Assembly: GCF_001270745.1 (NCBI RefSeq)
Contig: NZ_KQ434758.1
Location: forward strand, 144,026-208,025
Source: Jiangella muralis
GTDB lineage: Bacteria; Actinomycetota; Actinomycetes; Jiangellales; Jiangellaceae
Length of the DNA: 64,000 nt
Direction: 5' to 3'
Shown one piece after another: positions 63,574-64,000 of this stretch. The first letter of the stretch is position 1. Each line of letters begins with the position of its first letter. The notes under the pieces were generated by a model, which saw only the letters and a program-made list of their open reading frames with translations, was not told the origin of the DNA and did no database searches. Both the position numbers and the translations under genes were made by a program.

Positions 63574-64000
63574 TCAGCCCTGGCCGACCCCGCCTCGACG
63601 GCTGACGGCGAAGGCGGCCACGCCGCCGGCGAGCATCAGCCCGATGCCGACGATCAGCAGCTGGTTCGACCCAGCGCCGGTGTCGGGCAGCCGCTCGTCG
63701 TCGTCCTTGTCGCCACGGTTTTCGTGACCCTTGTCGTCGTCGCCGTTGTCCTCGGTCGCCGGCTGCGGGATCACACCCGCCGTCTCGACGCCGTCAACCT
63801 CAGACCCGGCCACCTCCGACCCGTCGACTTCGGTGCCATCGACTTCGGTCCCGTCGACTTCGGTCCCGTCGACTTCGGTGCCATCGACTTCGGTGCCATC
63901 GACTTCGGTCCCGTCGACTTCGGTGCCATCGACTTCGGTCCCGTCGACTTCGGTCCCGTCGACTTCGGTGCCATCGACTTCGGTGCCATCGACTTCGGTC
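63574..64000 (-). CDS. LPXTG surface protein with TEVDG repeats, 5' part outside window
   Basis: The visible C-terminal 141 residues have at least 11 TEVDG units, then SEVAGSEVDGVETAGV, an acidic [30 protein letters not shown], a membrane segment and a short tail. It is paralogous to the protein at 61446: both share [12 protein letters not shown] and GG(I/V)AA(Y/F)AVSRR. It is cut at base 64000; the N-terminus is not seen. Confidence 0.85.
   Translation of the reverse strand, partial: TEVDGTEVDGTEVDGTEVDGTEVDGTEVDGTEVDGTEVDGTEVDGTEVDGTEVDGTEVDGSEVAGSEVDGVETAGVIPQPATEDNGDDDKGHENRGDKDDDERLPDTGAGSNQLLIVGIGLMLAGGVAAFAVSRRGGVGQG
63826..64000. repeat. 15-base repeat in a 90-base higher-order unit
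   Basis: At least 11 full copies of a 15-base unit (GACTTCGGT plus CCCGTC or GCCATC on the plus strand). The two variants occur in the order G C C G G C twice (63826-63915 and 63916 onwards), i.e. a 90-base block is duplicated exactly as far as seen (85 of 90 bases). Confidence 0.9.

Noticed and set aside
63826..64000. Possible CRISPR or intergenic repeat
   Set aside because: The unit is 15 bases, in frame with the LPXTG protein, with no spacers.

Overview
The window is about 70-75% G+C with dense genes, many GTG starts and very frequent 4-base start/stop overlaps. It carries the conserved etfB-etfA / cysteine desulfurase-mnmA / MetE-like-ligA / gatCAB genes typical of Actinomycetota. ANTAR-type regulators, GlcNAc-type uptake genes under a HutC-type GntR regulator, and LPXTG surface proteins also fit a soil or environmental high-GC actinobacterium. 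A Jiangella- or Propionibacteriales-like genome is my guess, not something shown here. No rRNA, tRNA, CRISPR array, transposase or phage module was seen.

Layout. 1-4.7 kb: the end of an enolase-superfamily dehydratase, a DUF4097 protein divergent from a MarR/GbsR-type regulator with an operator cluster between them, an M50-like membrane peptidase and an internally duplicated membrane protein. 4.7-14.8 kb: a sugar-uptake operon on the minus strand (lipoprotein, two permeases, BadF-type kinase, ceramidase-like hydrolase, SIS protein), a divergent GntR regulator, then a secreted EEP phosphodiesterase and a secreted metallophosphoesterase. DasR-type operator-like palindromes precede both units. 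14.8-19.6 kb: a Fic protein with a long inverted repeat at its start, and gatC-gatA-(small membrane protein)-gatB. 19.8-28 kb: a small secreted protein and a complete kdp potassium-uptake operon (small protein, kdpF, A, B, C, D, E). 28-41.4 kb: a membrane protein with two tandem sensor kinases, a YbhN-like flippase-type protein, a PadR-linked ABC exporter, a NarL-type response regulator, an ACT-domain protein, tandem repeats and a RecQ-like helicase.

41.5-46.3 kb: a decayed P-loop gene, a small uncharacterised transcription unit, ligA and a MetE-like protein. 46.3-51 kb: a GAF-ANTAR pair, a VIT1-family transporter, a TetR regulator and an alpha/beta hydrolase. 51-56.5 kb: mnmA, cysteine desulfurase, etfA, etfB and a GT4 glycosyltransferase. 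56.5-61.3 kb: an AbiEi/DUF559-like gene between two related palindromes, then two tandem DUF5819-HTTM gene pairs. 61.4-64 kb: two paralogous LPXTG surface proteins with TEVDG repeats, the second cut by the window end.

Most worth following up: the putative GntR regulon joining an amino-sugar-type importer to a ceramidase-like enzyme and two secreted phosphoesterases; the duplicated DUF5819-HTTM membrane pairs; the higher-order repeat in the LPXTG genes; the palindrome-flanked AbiEi-like gene; the Fic gene with its own operator-like repeat; and the small gene between gatA and gatB.
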